Source: Anaerolineae bacterium (lineage in GTDB: Bacteria; Chloroflexota; Anaerolineae; Aggregatilineales; UBA2796). From it: a stretch of 36,795 bases of DNA. Below the pieces are notes generated by a model, which was given only the letters and a program-made list of their open reading frames with translations, was not told the DNA's origin and did no database searches. Both the position numbers and the translations under genes were made by a program. How positions within the stretch are numbered: the first letter of the stretch is position 1; every line of letters begins with the position of its first letter. Location of the stretch: NCBI GenBank assembly GCA_020851855.1, contig JADZBY010000695.1, positions 1 through 36,795 of the forward strand. Reading direction: 5' to 3'. This document shows, one piece after another, positions 1-9,051 of the stretch.

Positions 1-78
1 CATGACGGGCACAACGGCAGGGCTATCGCCGCGCCCGGTGAAGTGATCGACATGCCGCTGGAGAAGGAGCCGGTCTGA
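1..78 (+). CDS. C-terminal end of an upstream ORF (...HDGHNGRAIAAPGEVIDMPLEKEPV*), probably another subunit of the same operon
   Basis: Open frame from base 1 to TGA at 76-78, overlapping the ATG at 78-80 (TGATG coupling). Too short to identify. Confidence 0.5.
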   Translation, partial: HDGHNGRAIAAPGEVIDMPLEKEPV

Positions 79-389
79 TGTTCGACTCGCCGCTTTCTAT
101 CGCCCTGGTGGGCGTATTGGGCCTGTTCGGCGTCGGGCTGTACGGGCTGCTGCTCACGCGGAACCTGATCAAGGTCGTGGTGGCGCTGCAAATCCTGGTC
201 AAAGGCGCGGTGCTGGCGCTCGTGGTGGCCGGGAATGTGAGCGGCAAGCTGCAGATCAGCCAGAGTCTGGCCATCACCGTGATCGTGGCCGATACGATTG
301 TCGCCGTGGTGGCGCTGGCGCTGGTCATGCAGGTCAAGCAGCGCGTCGGCACGCTCGACGTGCGCGCCCTTTCCGAACTGCGCAAGTAG
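78..389 (+). CDS. NuoK/MrpC-like small membrane subunit of hydrogenase/complex I-like complex
   Basis: 103 aa with three hydrophobic helices, NuoK-like layout, directly followed by NuoL- and NuoM-like genes. Confidence 0.75.
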   Translation: MFDSPLSIALVGVLGLFGVGLYGLLLTRNLIKVVVALQILVKGAVLALVVAGNVSGKLQISQSLAITVIVADTIVAVVALALVMQVKQRVGTLDVRALSELRK

Positions 390-427
390 CTGGCTAGAAC
401 AGCCTAAAGTGTAGGGATTTGTTGCTC

Positions 428-2188
428 ATGACAGCCCTGTTGATTTTGGCGGCGCTCTTGTTACCCTGGCTCGGCGCGTTGAGCGTGCTGGTGGCCGGGG
501 ATAGCCGCCCGCGCGAGCAGCACATGCTGGCCGTGGCCTTTTCGGTCGCCGGGGCGGTCGCCGCGCTGGCGCTCATTCCTCTGGCCCAGACCGGCGCAGC
601 GCTGACCGTCGCGTTGGGCGGCGTATTTGGGGACTTCACCTTCGTGCCGGACGGCATGGCGGTGTTCCTCACGGCGGTGGCCGAGGTGATCGGCTCGCTG
701 GCGGTGATCTTCTCCATGGATTACATGAAGGGTGAAAAGAGCCTGGGGCGGTATTACGCGCTGGTGCTCCTCTTCATCGGGGCGATGGCCGGGCTGGTGC
801 TGGCCGGAAGCCTGCTGATGCTCTTCATCTTCTGGGAGATCACGGCGCTGTGTTCGTATGCGCTGATCGCGTTCCACAACGACGATCCGAAGGCGGTGGC
901 GGGCGGCGTGCGCGCGCTGGTCATGACCCAGATCGGCGGCGCGGGACTTCTGGCGGGCATTTTGCTCGTCCAGAGCACGCTGGGCACGTATGACATCGCC
1001 ACGTTCCTGACGAGCGCGGAGACGTTGCCCGCCGCGACGCTGGCGCTGGTCGGCTTCGGCTTCCTGCTCGGCGCGGCGGCCAAGTCGGCGCAAGTACCGT
1101 TCCAGACGTGGCTGCCGGGCGCGATGGAAGCGCCCACGCCGGTCAGCGCGCTGATCCACGCCGCGACGATGGTCAACGCAGGCGTGTACCTGCTAGCGCG
1201 TTTCTACCCGGCTTTTGAGGGCATTCCCGGCTGGAAAGAGACGGTCATCGCCGTCGGCGCGATCTCGGCGCTGCTGGCGGCGCTCATGGCGCTCGTGGCG
1301 CACGATTTGAAGCGCGTGCTGGCCTATTCGACGGTCAGCCAGCTTGGTTACATGGTGTACGCCGTGGGCGCGGGCGGCATTTTCGCCAGCCAGATGCACC
1401 TGTTCAGCCATGCCGTGTTCAAGGCGCTGTTGTTCCTCGGCGCAGGCGCGGTCATTCACGCCGCCGGCACGCGGGACATGCGCGAGATGGGCGGGCTGGG
1501 CAAGCAGATGCCTATCGTGCGCAACGTGTTCATCATCGGCGCGCTGGCGCTGGCCGGATTGCCCGTCCTGAACGGCTTCTGGAGCAAAGAACTGATCCTG
1601 GAAGCCGGTCTGGCGCACAGCCCGACGTGGTCGCTCGTGATCATGGTCGCGGTGGCGGGCATCACGGCGCTGTACGCGACGCGCATGGTGTGGCTGGTCT
1701 TCTTTGGCGGCGAGCGCGTCAAACGGCGCGTGCACGACGCCGGGCCGGCGATGCGCGTCTCCTTGATCGTGCTGGCGGCGGGCACGTTCCTGACCTGGCT
1801 CTTGGCCGGGCCGTTCGCGGCTGTGCTGCACAACACGCTGCCGACGCACGACATTCACGCGCTGACCACGGGCGACATGATCACGGAAGTGGTCGGCGCG
1901 CCGATCACGCTCATTGCGCTGGCGGTGATCGCCGTCGGCATCCTGCTCTGGTTCGGGCGGGGCGCGTTCAAAAGTCTCACAACACTGCTGGACGTACCCG
2001 CGCAATGGGCGGCGCAGGACTTTGGCTTTAGCTGGCTGACGCGCAACGCGGTGAAGCTCACCCAGGATGCGGCGGGCCTGTTGCGCCTGACGCAAACCGG
2101 CGTCCTGAGCTGGAATGTGGCGGGCATTACGTTGGGGTTGATTGGCCTGATGATCGTCCTCTTTATCCTGGCGGGAGGCGCGCTATGA
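428..2188 (+). CDS. NuoL/MrpA-type proton-translocating antiporter-like subunit
   Basis: Proton_antipo_M motifs: FWEITALCSYALIAF, AAKSAQVPFQTWLPGAMEAPTPVSALIHAATMVNAGVYLLAR, HDLKRVLAYSTVSQLGYM, HAVFKALLFLGAGAVIH. ATG at 428 preferred over TTG at 419. Confidence 0.92.
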   Translation: MTALLILAALLLPWLGALSVLVAGDSRPREQHMLAVAFSVAGAVAALALIPLAQTGAALTVALGGVFGDFTFVPDGMAVFLTAVAEVIGSLAVIFSMDYMKGEKSLGRYYALVLLFIGAMAGLVLAGSLLMLFIFWEITALCSYALIAFHNDDPKAVAGGVRALVMTQIGGAGLLAGILLVQSTLGTYDIATFLTSAETLPAATLALVGFGFLLGAAAKSAQVPFQTWLPGAMEAPTPVSALIHAATMVNAGVYLLARFYPAFEGIPGWKETVIAVGAISALLAALMALVAHDLKRVLAYSTVSQLGYMVYAVGAGGIFASQMHLFSHAVFKALLFLGAGAVIHAAGTRDMREMGGLGKQMPIVRNVFIIGALALAGLPVLNGFWSKELILEAGLAHSPTWSLVIMVAVAGITALYATRMVWLVFFGGERVKRRVHDAGPAMRVSLIVLAAGTFLTWLLAGPFAAVLHNTLPTHDIHALTTGDMITEVVGAPITLIALAVIAVGILLWFGRGAFKSLTTLLDVPAQWAAQDFGFSWLTRNAVKLTQDAAGLLRLTQTGVLSWNVAGITLGLIGLMIVLFILAGGAL

Positions 2189-3696
2189 ACCCGGCAGCAC
2201 TGTTGAGCCTGATCGGGCTGCCCATCGCGCTCTCGCCGCTCGTGTACCTGGAAGGGCGGCTGGAATGGCGCGCTGCGCGGCGTGAGCACGACGCGGGCCA
2301 TGTTTCCGGCGCGCGTTGGCTGGCGCTGGCGCTGCTGGCGCTCACCTGGGCCGCCTATGGGCTGGCCGCGCGGGATTTTGCCGCGTCGGGCCAGCAAATC
2401 GTCACCGTCGGGGCGGTCGCGCTCCGGCTGGACGGCATGAGCCTGCTGCTCTCCGGGCTGGCGCTCGGCCTGGGCACGGCGGTGGTCCTGTTCTCCGGCC
2501 CGTACATGGCCGGCGAGGCGGGGCAGGAAAAATACTACACGATGCTGCTGGTCATGATCGGGGCCATGATCGGCCTGTCATGCGCCGCAGACGTGTTCAA
2601 CCTGTGGGTGTGGTTCGAGACGATGGCCGTCTCGTCGTACCTGCTGGTCGCCTTCTACAAGGATCGTAGCGCGTCGCTTGAGGCGGGCGTGAAGTACCTG
2701 GTGCAGAGTGCGGTCGGCTCCGGGCTGGTGCTGCTGGGCGTCGCCGTGGTGCTGGCCGGGACGGGCGACCTGAGCCTAAGCGGCGTCCGGTTCGCGGATC
2801 GTGGGCTGGCCATCCTGGCGGGCGCGCTGTTCACCATCGGCTTTGGCGTGAAGATCGCCATGATCCCGATGCACACGTGGCTGCCCGACGCGCACTCGCA
2901 AGCGCCGAGTGGAATCAGCGCCATGCTGTCCGGCGTGGTCATCGAAGCCGGGCTGATCGCCCTGCTGCGCACGTTCGGGGCGCTGGCCGGGGCGAACGTG
3001 TCGTGGGGCGTCGTGTTGATGCTCTTCGGCGCGATTAACATGATCGGCGGCAACCTGCTGGCGCTGCGCCAGACGCAGGTGAAGCGCCTGCTCGCCTATT
3101 CGAGCCTGGCGCACATGGGTTACATGCTGATCGGCCTCGGCGCGAGCCTGCACAGCGGCGATGCGACGGCGGCGCAGGGCAGCTTTTTCCACATGCTCAA
3201 CCACGGGCTGATGAAAGGGCTGGCGTTTCTTGCCGTCGGCGCGCTGATGTACGGCCTGCTCATCCGGCGCGGGCGGCATGACGTGCTCACCGCAGAGCAC
3301 CTGAACGGCGCGGCGTCGCGTTATCCGCTGCTGGCGCTGTGCCTGAGCATCGCGCTGCTCGGCCTGGGCGGTCTGCCGCCGCTGGCCGGGTTCATGTCCA
3401 AGTGGCAGATCTTCGTCGGCGGCTTCGGGACGGGCGACGCCTGGATTCAGGCGTTGATGGTCTTCGCCGCGCTCAATAGCGTGCTGTCGCTGGCCTATTA
3501 CGCGCCGCTGGTGAACGCCATGTACCGCCACGAGCCGTCGCCCGAAGTGAAAGACGGCGCGCCGCTGCGCTGGGAGTTGCTCGTCCCCGTCGTGATCCTG
3601 GCGGCAGCGGTCATCATCCTGGGCGTTGCGCCGTCGTTAGCCGGTGGGCTGAGCGGCGATGCGGCTTCGGCGCTGATGCTGGGCCTGGGCATGTGA
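2185..3696 (+). CDS. NuoM/NuoN/MrpD-type antiporter-like subunit
   Basis: WFETMAVSSYLLVAFYKD, KIAMIPMHTWLPDAHSQAPSGISAMLSGVVIEAGLIALLRT, KRLLAYSSLAHMGYMLIGLG, HGLMKGLAFLAVGALMYG. ATGA overlap with the preceding gene. Confidence 0.92.
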   Translation: MNPAALLSLIGLPIALSPLVYLEGRLEWRAARREHDAGHVSGARWLALALLALTWAAYGLAARDFAASGQQIVTVGAVALRLDGMSLLLSGLALGLGTAVVLFSGPYMAGEAGQEKYYTMLLVMIGAMIGLSCAADVFNLWVWFETMAVSSYLLVAFYKDRSASLEAGVKYLVQSAVGSGLVLLGVAVVLAGTGDLSLSGVRFADRGLAILAGALFTIGFGVKIAMIPMHTWLPDAHSQAPSGISAMLSGVVIEAGLIALLRTFGALAGANVSWGVVLMLFGAINMIGGNLLALRQTQVKRLLAYSSLAHMGYMLIGLGASLHSGDATAAQGSFFHMLNHGLMKGLAFLAVGALMYGLLIRRGRHDVLTAEHLNGAASRYPLLALCLSIALLGLGGLPPLAGFMSKWQIFVGGFGTGDAWIQALMVFAALNSVLSLAYYAPLVNAMYRHEPSPEVKDGAPLRWELLVPVVILAAAVIILGVAPSLAGGLSGDAASALMLGLGM

Positions 3697-3719
3697 AACA
3701 GGGAAGTGATGAGGCTGTA

Positions 3720-4481
3720 ATGACTGTGAAATATGCAGCGCCGGTCCCGGAGAGGCCCCGGACGTACGAGTCCGAGGTCGATCACCACACCCGGCGCGAC
3801 CCACACCGCCGCGTTTCGTCGCTCTCGGACATCATCCTGGGCGGGCAGGACGGGCTGGTCAATGTGTTGGGCGTGATCCTGGGCGTGGCGGCGGCCACAT
3901 CCGATACGCGCATCGTGCTGGTGGCCGGGCTGGCCGCGACCTTTGCCGAGTCGGTGTCGATGGGCGCGGTGGCGTACACCTCGACGCTGGCCGACGCCGA
4001 CTTCTACGAGAGCGAGCGGGAGCGCGAATACCGCCACCTGAGCCATGCGCCCCATGTCGAGCGCGAGGAAATCTACGACATCTACCGCGCCAAAGGCTTT
4101 GAGGGCGAATTGCTCGATCACATCGTGGACACCATCACGGCTAACCCGGATGTGTGGGTCGCGGTGATGATGGCCGAAGAGCACCAGTTGCGCCCGGTGA
4201 ACCGCCGGACGGCGCTGCGCTCCGCGATCATCGTCGGCCTGTCCGCCGTGATCGGCTCGCTCATCCCGCTGATGCCGTTCGTCTTCCTGCCGGTGAGCGT
4301 GGGCATGGTCGTCGCCATCGCCATCTCGGCGCTGGTGCTGTTCCTGGTCGGCGCGTACAAGGCGCGCATCTACGTCGGCAATCCGGGCAAAAGCGGGCTG
4401 GAAATGGCCATCATCGGGACGGCCAGCGCGCTGGTCGGTTACCTGGTCGGGCTGCTGTTCCGCGTGCCCGTTGTGCCGTAA
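3720..4481 (+). CDS. VIT1/CCC1-family Fe2+/Mn2+ transporter
   Basis: LSDIILGGQDGLVNVLGVILGVAAATSD, GLAATFAESVSMGAVAYTST, Glu-rich cytoplasmic segment (ESEREREYRHL...EREEIYDIY), then three C-terminal helices. ATG at 3720 preferred over GTG at 3693. Confidence 0.88.
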   Translation: MTVKYAAPVPERPRTYESEVDHHTRRDPHRRVSSLSDIILGGQDGLVNVLGVILGVAAATSDTRIVLVAGLAATFAESVSMGAVAYTSTLADADFYESEREREYRHLSHAPHVEREEIYDIYRAKGFEGELLDHIVDTITANPDVWVAVMMAEEHQLRPVNRRTALRSAIIVGLSAVIGSLIPLMPFVFLPVSVGMVVAIAISALVLFLVGAYKARIYVGNPGKSGLEMAIIGTASALVGYLVGLLFRVPVVP

Positions 4482-4508
4482 GGCAGTGAGGGAACAAAGA
4501 GGACACTT

Positions 4509-4823
4509 ATGGAAGGCATTCTGCTCGCGCCGCCGCTGGCGTTCCTGATCTACATCGGGCTGGTGGCCATCCTGAACCGGGCCGGGCGCACGCTGGCCGG
4601 GCCGGGCACGACGAATGCGCTGAAAATCAGCGCGTATGCGGGCGGTGAAGCGCCGCCCGACGTGCAGGGCATTCCCGGCTACCGGCCCTTTTTCGTCATC
4701 GCCCTGTTTTTCGCCATGCTGCACCTGGGCGTGCTGATCCTGGCGACGAGTGGGCTGACGCCGCTGGCGGGTGTGTATCTGGTCGGGATGATCCTCGTGC
4801 TCGTCGCGCTCATGCTGGGGTAG
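4509..4823 (+). CDS. NuoA-like small membrane subunit
   Basis: 104 aa, three TM helices, loop KISAYAGGEAPP...YRPFFVIALFFAMLHLGVLILATS aligns by eye with the NuoA K-L-S-P-Y-E-C-G...F..RFY..ALLFL.FDVE region. Confidence 0.7.
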   Translation: MEGILLAPPLAFLIYIGLVAILNRAGRTLAGPGTTNALKISAYAGGEAPPDVQGIPGYRPFFVIALFFAMLHLGVLILATSGLTPLAGVYLVGMILVLVALMLG

Positions 4824-4838
4824 AAGGGACCACGGATT

Positions 4839-5312
4839 ATGCTCTCTTTGGGCGAAACAATGCAGAACGCGCTGGAACAGATCAAGAGCTGGGCGCGCAT
4901 CAACTCCCCGTGGCTGGTGCACTTCAATAGCGGCTCGTGCAACGGCTGCGATATTGAAATCCTGGCCACGCTCACGCCGCGTTACGACGTGGAGCGCTTT
5001 GGCATCAAGCTCCAGGGCAGCCCACGCCATGCCGACGTGCTGGTGTGCACCGGCCCGGTGACGCTCCAGGCGCGCGACCGGCTGAAGCGCATCTACGAGC
5101 AGATGCCGGAGCCGCGTTTTGTGGTAGCCGTCGGCTCGTGCGCCATCTCCGGCGGCGCGTTCCAGGGCTGTTACAACGTGGTCGGGCACATTGACGAGGT
5201 CATCCCGGTGGATGTGTACGTGCCGGGCTGCCCGCCGCGCCCGGAAGCCATCATCGACGGCGTGGTGAAACTGTTGGGCAAGTTAAAGGAACCGGCGGCT
5301 CATGAGCAGTGA
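4839..5312 (+). CDS. [NiFe]-hydrogenase small subunit, NuoB/EchC/HycG-like
   Basis: NSGSCNGCDIEILATLTPRYDVERFG, VAVGSCAISGG, VDVYVPGCPPRPEAIIDGV; hydrogenase-type CxxC rather than the complex I tandem Cys. Confidence 0.93.
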   Translation: MLSLGETMQNALEQIKSWARINSPWLVHFNSGSCNGCDIEILATLTPRYDVERFGIKLQGSPRHADVLVCTGPVTLQARDRLKRIYEQMPEPRFVVAVGSCAISGGAFQGCYNVVGHIDEVIPVDVYVPGCPPRPEAIIDGVVKLLGKLKEPAAHEQ

Positions 5313-5829
5313 ACCTGAACAGACGACGAGCGAGGCGAGCGCCGCTCCGGCGCTGAGCACGGATCGGCCCTTGCAGCAGGCAGGCGAGCTATTGCTGCCC
5401 TGGACGAAGAAGAGCGACCTGCCGGAGCCGGGCCGCCTGGACCTGAGCATCGAGGCCGGCGACCTGCTCGCGGCGGTGAAAGCGATCCTTGACGCGCGCT
5501 GGGGATACCTGATCGCCATCACCGGGCTGGACCTGGGCAAAGCGGGGCAGTTCGAGGTGCTGTACCAGTTCGGGCAGGGCGCGGCGGTGCTCACACTGCG
5601 CGTGGCCATCCCGCACGACGCGGCGAGCGTGCCGACCGTGTGCCGCCTGATCCCGTCCGCCAGCTTCTTTGAGCGTGAGCTGGCCGAGATGTTCGGCATC
5701 ACGGTCGAGGGCACGCCCGATCCGAGCAAGCTGTTTCTGCCGGACGACTGGCCGAACGGCGCGTTTCCGCTGCGCAAAGACTTCACAGCGCCCGCGCTGC
5801 CCAAAGAGGCCACGCCGGAGACGGCATGA
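5302..5829 (+). CDS. NuoC-like 30 kDa subunit
   Basis: SASFFERELAEMFGITVEGTPDPSKLFLPDDWPNGAFPLRKDF is the Complex1_30kDa signature. Confidence 0.93.
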   Translation: MSSEPEQTTSEASAAPALSTDRPLQQAGELLLPWTKKSDLPEPGRLDLSIEAGDLLAAVKAILDARWGYLIAITGLDLGKAGQFEVLYQFGQGAAVLTLRVAIPHDAASVPTVCRLIPSASFFERELAEMFGITVEGTPDPSKLFLPDDWPNGAFPLRKDFTAPALPKEATPETA

Positions 5830-5891
5830 CGCGCGTCCGCATGGCACGCAGACCTTAAAACACGGTGGAACCAGGCGCGAGGAGAGAGGTT

Positions 5892-7088
5892 ATGTCGGAA
5901 AAGCAAGCAATCGGGACGCGGCTCGACAAATTCATCGTCCCTATCGGCCCGCAGCACCCGGCCTTGAAAGAACCCGGCCATTTCGAGTTCAGCGTCGATG
6001 GCGAAGTCGTCACCGGGGCGACGGCGCGCCTGGGCTACGCGCATCGTGGCATCGAGAAGGCGTGCGAGCAGCGCAATTTCACCCAGGACATCTACCTGCT
6101 GGAGCGCGTGTGTGGCATCTGTTCGCACGTGCACGCCACGGCCTTTGTGCTGGGCGTCGAAAAGCTGGCGGGCGTCGGTGCGCCGCCGCGCGCCCAGGCC
6201 ATCCGCACGCTGGTGGCCGAATTGGAGCGCGTTCATAGCCATATGCTCTGGCTGGGAGTCGCCGCGCACGAGGCGGGCTTTGATACGCTGTTCATGTACT
6301 CGTGGCGCGACCGCGAGACGGTCATGGACATCCTCGAAGCGCTGACCGGCAACCGCGTGAACTACTCCGCGAATGTGCTGGGCGGCGTGAAGTGCGACGT
6401 GACGCCGGAGATTGCCGAGTCGATCCGCAAGGGAATCGACTTCCTCGAAGAGCGGACCAAACACTACCTGGACGAAGTGACGAACGACCCGCGTTTCCGG
6501 GCGCGCACACACGGCATCGGCGTCATGACGGCGCTCCAGGCCGAGCAGCTTGGCGTGGTCGGCCCGACGGCGCGCGCATCGGGCGTGGCCCGCGACATTC
6601 GCCTTGACGCGCCGTATGCCGCGTATACCACCTTCGTCCCGGAGTTGATCCTGGAGAGCGAAGGCGACCTCGAAGCGCGTTTCAGCGTGCGCCTGCGGGA
6701 GCTTTTTGAGGCGTACCGGCTCATCCGCGCCATCCTGGACAACCTGCCGGCGGGCGATCTGACGGTGCGTATGCCGCGCAAGATCAAAGCGGGCGAGACG
6801 GTGAGCCGGGTCGAAGCGCCGCGCGGCGAGTTGTTCTACTTTATCCGCAGCAACGGGACCGACATGCCGGAGCGCGTGAAGATCCGCACGCCCACGCTGT
6901 GCAACATGCCGTCGGTGCTGGCCACGTCGCTTGGGCATCAGCTGGCGGACGTGCCGATGATCCTGGTCGGCATCGACCCGTGCTTCTCATGCAACGACCG
7001 GGCCGTCGTGTTGCGCCGGCGTGGTCAGGATAACCCGGCGCTCCTCGATTGGGACGCGCTGCGGCAGTTGGGCCAGTCTGGGCGTTAG
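5892..7088 (+). CDS. Group 4 [NiFe]-hydrogenase large (catalytic) subunit, NuoD-like
   Basis: PIGPQHPALKEPGHF, RVCGICSHVHA (N-terminal CxxC), DPCFSCNDR (C-terminal CxxC), followed by a 28-aa C-terminal extension. ATG at 5892 follows GGAGAGAGG. Confidence 0.94.
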   Translation: MSEKQAIGTRLDKFIVPIGPQHPALKEPGHFEFSVDGEVVTGATARLGYAHRGIEKACEQRNFTQDIYLLERVCGICSHVHATAFVLGVEKLAGVGAPPRAQAIRTLVAELERVHSHMLWLGVAAHEAGFDTLFMYSWRDRETVMDILEALTGNRVNYSANVLGGVKCDVTPEIAESIRKGIDFLEERTKHYLDEVTNDPRFRARTHGIGVMTALQAEQLGVVGPTARASGVARDIRLDAPYAAYTTFVPELILESEGDLEARFSVRLRELFEAYRLIRAILDNLPAGDLTVRMPRKIKAGETVSRVEAPRGELFYFIRSNGTDMPERVKIRTPTLCNMPSVLATSLGHQLADVPMILVGIDPCFSCNDRAVVLRRRGQDNPALLDWDALRQLGQSGR

Positions 7089-7114
7089 CAGCGCAGCGGG
7101 CGGGAGCGCAGGCC

Positions 7115-7666
7115 ATGTCACGCAAGGCACTCGTTGCTTACGCGACGCGCCTCGGCTCGACCATCGAAGTCGCCGAAACGGTGGGGGCCGTCCTGTGCCA
7201 GGCGGATGTCTTCGTCGATGTGCGGCTGGCGCAGGATGTGACGGGCCTGGACGAATACGTCGCCGTCGTGCTGGGCAGCGCCATCCGGGATGGGAAGTGG
7301 CTGCCCGAAGCGGTTCACTTCCTGAAGCGCCACCAGAAGGCGCTGGCCGTCCGCCCGCTGGCGCTGTTCGTGGTGAGCATGACGATGGCGCAGGACACGC
7401 CCGAAAACCGTGAGACGGTGCTGGGCTACCTTGAGCCGGTATTGGGCGACCTGCCCGACCTGAAGCCGGTGGACATCGGCCTGTTCGCAGGGGAGATCGA
7501 CGCGGCGCGCCTGGGCTATTTCGCCCGCCGGGCCGTGCACAAGCTCGGAGCGCCGCCGGGCGACTTCCGGGACTGGGACACCATTCGAAACTGGGCGGCC
7601 CGCATCAGCCCGCTGTTGCTGAGCGCAACGCCCGGCAAGCCCCCGCGTGGGGCATCGGGAGAATAG
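7115..7666 (+). CDS. Flavodoxin-domain protein (HemG-like fold)
   Basis: N-terminal FMN-loop-like ALVAYATRLGSTIEVAETVG, VVLGSAIRDGKWLPEAVHFL, FVVSMTMAQDTPENRE. Confidence 0.8.
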   Translation: MSRKALVAYATRLGSTIEVAETVGAVLCQADVFVDVRLAQDVTGLDEYVAVVLGSAIRDGKWLPEAVHFLKRHQKALAVRPLALFVVSMTMAQDTPENRETVLGYLEPVLGDLPDLKPVDIGLFAGEIDAARLGYFARRAVHKLGAPPGDFRDWDTIRNWAARISPLLLSATPGKPPRGASGE

Positions 7667-7681
7667 GACAAAAGAGCGATT

Positions 7682-8617
7682 ATGGACGTGGTCATTCGTG
7701 ATCTGGCCGTCTTGTTGTTCTTTCCGGGTGGGCTGTTCCTGCTCGCCAGCGGATTGGCCTACCAGTGGGCGGACCGCAAGCTGGTGGCGCGCCTGCAAAA
7801 CCGGGTCGGGCCGCGCTGGTTCCAGCCGCTGGCCGACGTGCTCAAGCTGCTGGCCAAAGAAGAAGTGGTCCCGGCGGGCGTCAACCGGTTCCTGTTCGTG
7901 GCCCTGCCGGTGATTGCGCTGGCGGGCGCGCTGACGGCGGCGCTGTACGTGCCCATCCTCGGCCTGGGGCCGGCCTACAGATTCCCCGGCGACCTGATCG
8001 TCGTGGTCTACCTGCTCAGCCTGCTCACCATCGGGCTGGGGCTGGCCGGGTCGAACGTGGCGAGTTACTTCGCCCGCATCGGCGCAACGCGCACGCTGAC
8101 GCAGTTGTTCTCGTATGAAGCGCCGTTCTTGCTGGCGCTGCTCGGCCCGGCGCTCGTGGCGGGCACGTGGCAGATCGCCGGCGTGAACGACTTTGCCGCC
8201 GCGCGGCCCCTCATGCTGCTCACCCAGCCCATCGGCTTCGTGGTCGGCCTGTTCGGGCTGATGGGCAAGCTGGAACTGGCCCCCTTTGACGCGCCGGAAG
8301 CCGAAACCGAGATCGTGGCGGGCGCGCTCACCGAGTACAGCGGGCGGGGGCTGGGCATCTTCCAGCTGGCGCGGGCCGTCGAGCTGGTGATCGGCCTGAC
8401 GCTGATGGCGGCGTTCTACCTGGGCGGCGTGAGCGACCCACTCGGCTGGCTGGTCAAGACGCTGGCCCTATTGCTCGTCGTCGCTGTGGCGCAGAGCGTG
8501 CTGGTCCGGCTGCGCATCGACCAGACCGTCGGCTCCTGGTGGCGGTACGGGGCGCTTCTGGCGCTGGCCCAATTCCTGATCCTGATTGTGTTGAAGAGTG
8601 CAGGGGTGAACCTGTGA
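7682..8617 (+). CDS. NuoH/HycD/EchB-like membrane subunit
   Basis: RVGPRWFQPLADVLKLLAKEEVVP and PFDAPEAETEIVAGALTEYSGRGLGIFQLA signatures. Confidence 0.94.
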   Translation: MDVVIRDLAVLLFFPGGLFLLASGLAYQWADRKLVARLQNRVGPRWFQPLADVLKLLAKEEVVPAGVNRFLFVALPVIALAGALTAALYVPILGLGPAYRFPGDLIVVVYLLSLLTIGLGLAGSNVASYFARIGATRTLTQLFSYEAPFLLALLGPALVAGTWQIAGVNDFAAARPLMLLTQPIGFVVGLFGLMGKLELAPFDAPEAETEIVAGALTEYSGRGLGIFQLARAVELVIGLTLMAAFYLGGVSDPLGWLVKTLALLLVVAVAQSVLVRLRIDQTVGSWWRYGALLALAQFLILIVLKSAGVNL

Positions 8618-9051
8618 AGCGCGAAATCCGGCTCAACGCTGTGCTACGTGATGCGCTGCGGTCGCTGTTCCGGCGGCCCGCGACGGAGCGCTATCCCTTC
8701 GAAAAGAACCCGGCCCCGGAAGCGCTGCGGGGAAAGCTGGTGTGGGACCCCGAAAAGTGCACCGGCTGTCAGCTGTGCATCAAGGATTGCCCGTCGAACG
8801 CAATCGAGCTGATCACGATTGACAAGGCCAACAAGCGCTTCGTGATGCGCTATCACGCCGACCGCTGCACGTTCTGCGCGCAATGTGTGCAAAATTGCCG
8901 GTTCGCCTGCATCGACATGTCCGATGAGCAGTGGGAGCTGGCTTCCACCGGCAAACAACCCTTCACTGTGACCTATGGCAGAGACTCCGACCTTGAATCG
9001 CTGCTGGCAAAATCTACTGAGAAGCACCCTGAGCCGGCTGCCGAAACTTGA
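8614..9051 (+). CDS. NuoI-like ferredoxin subunit with two [4Fe-4S] motifs
   Basis: CTGCQLCIKDCP and CTFCAQCVQNCRFAC; GTG start at 8614 overlaps the stop of the NuoH-like gene. Confidence 0.9.
   Translation: MKREIRLNAVLRDALRSLFRRPATERYPFEKNPAPEALRGKLVWDPEKCTGCQLCIKDCPSNAIELITIDKANKRFVMRYHADRCTFCAQCVQNCRFACIDMSDEQWELASTGKQPFTVTYGRDSDLESLLAKSTEKHPEPAAET

Noticed and set aside
3498-6938. Minus-strand ORFs of 563 and 551 aa over the hydrogenase operon
   Set aside because: Antisense to well supported NuoA/B/C/D-like genes; no domain motifs.
5892-7088. Calling the large subunit NADH-quinone oxidoreductase subunit D
   Set aside because: Both NiFe-coordinating CxxC motifs and a processing protease are present; NuoD lacks these.
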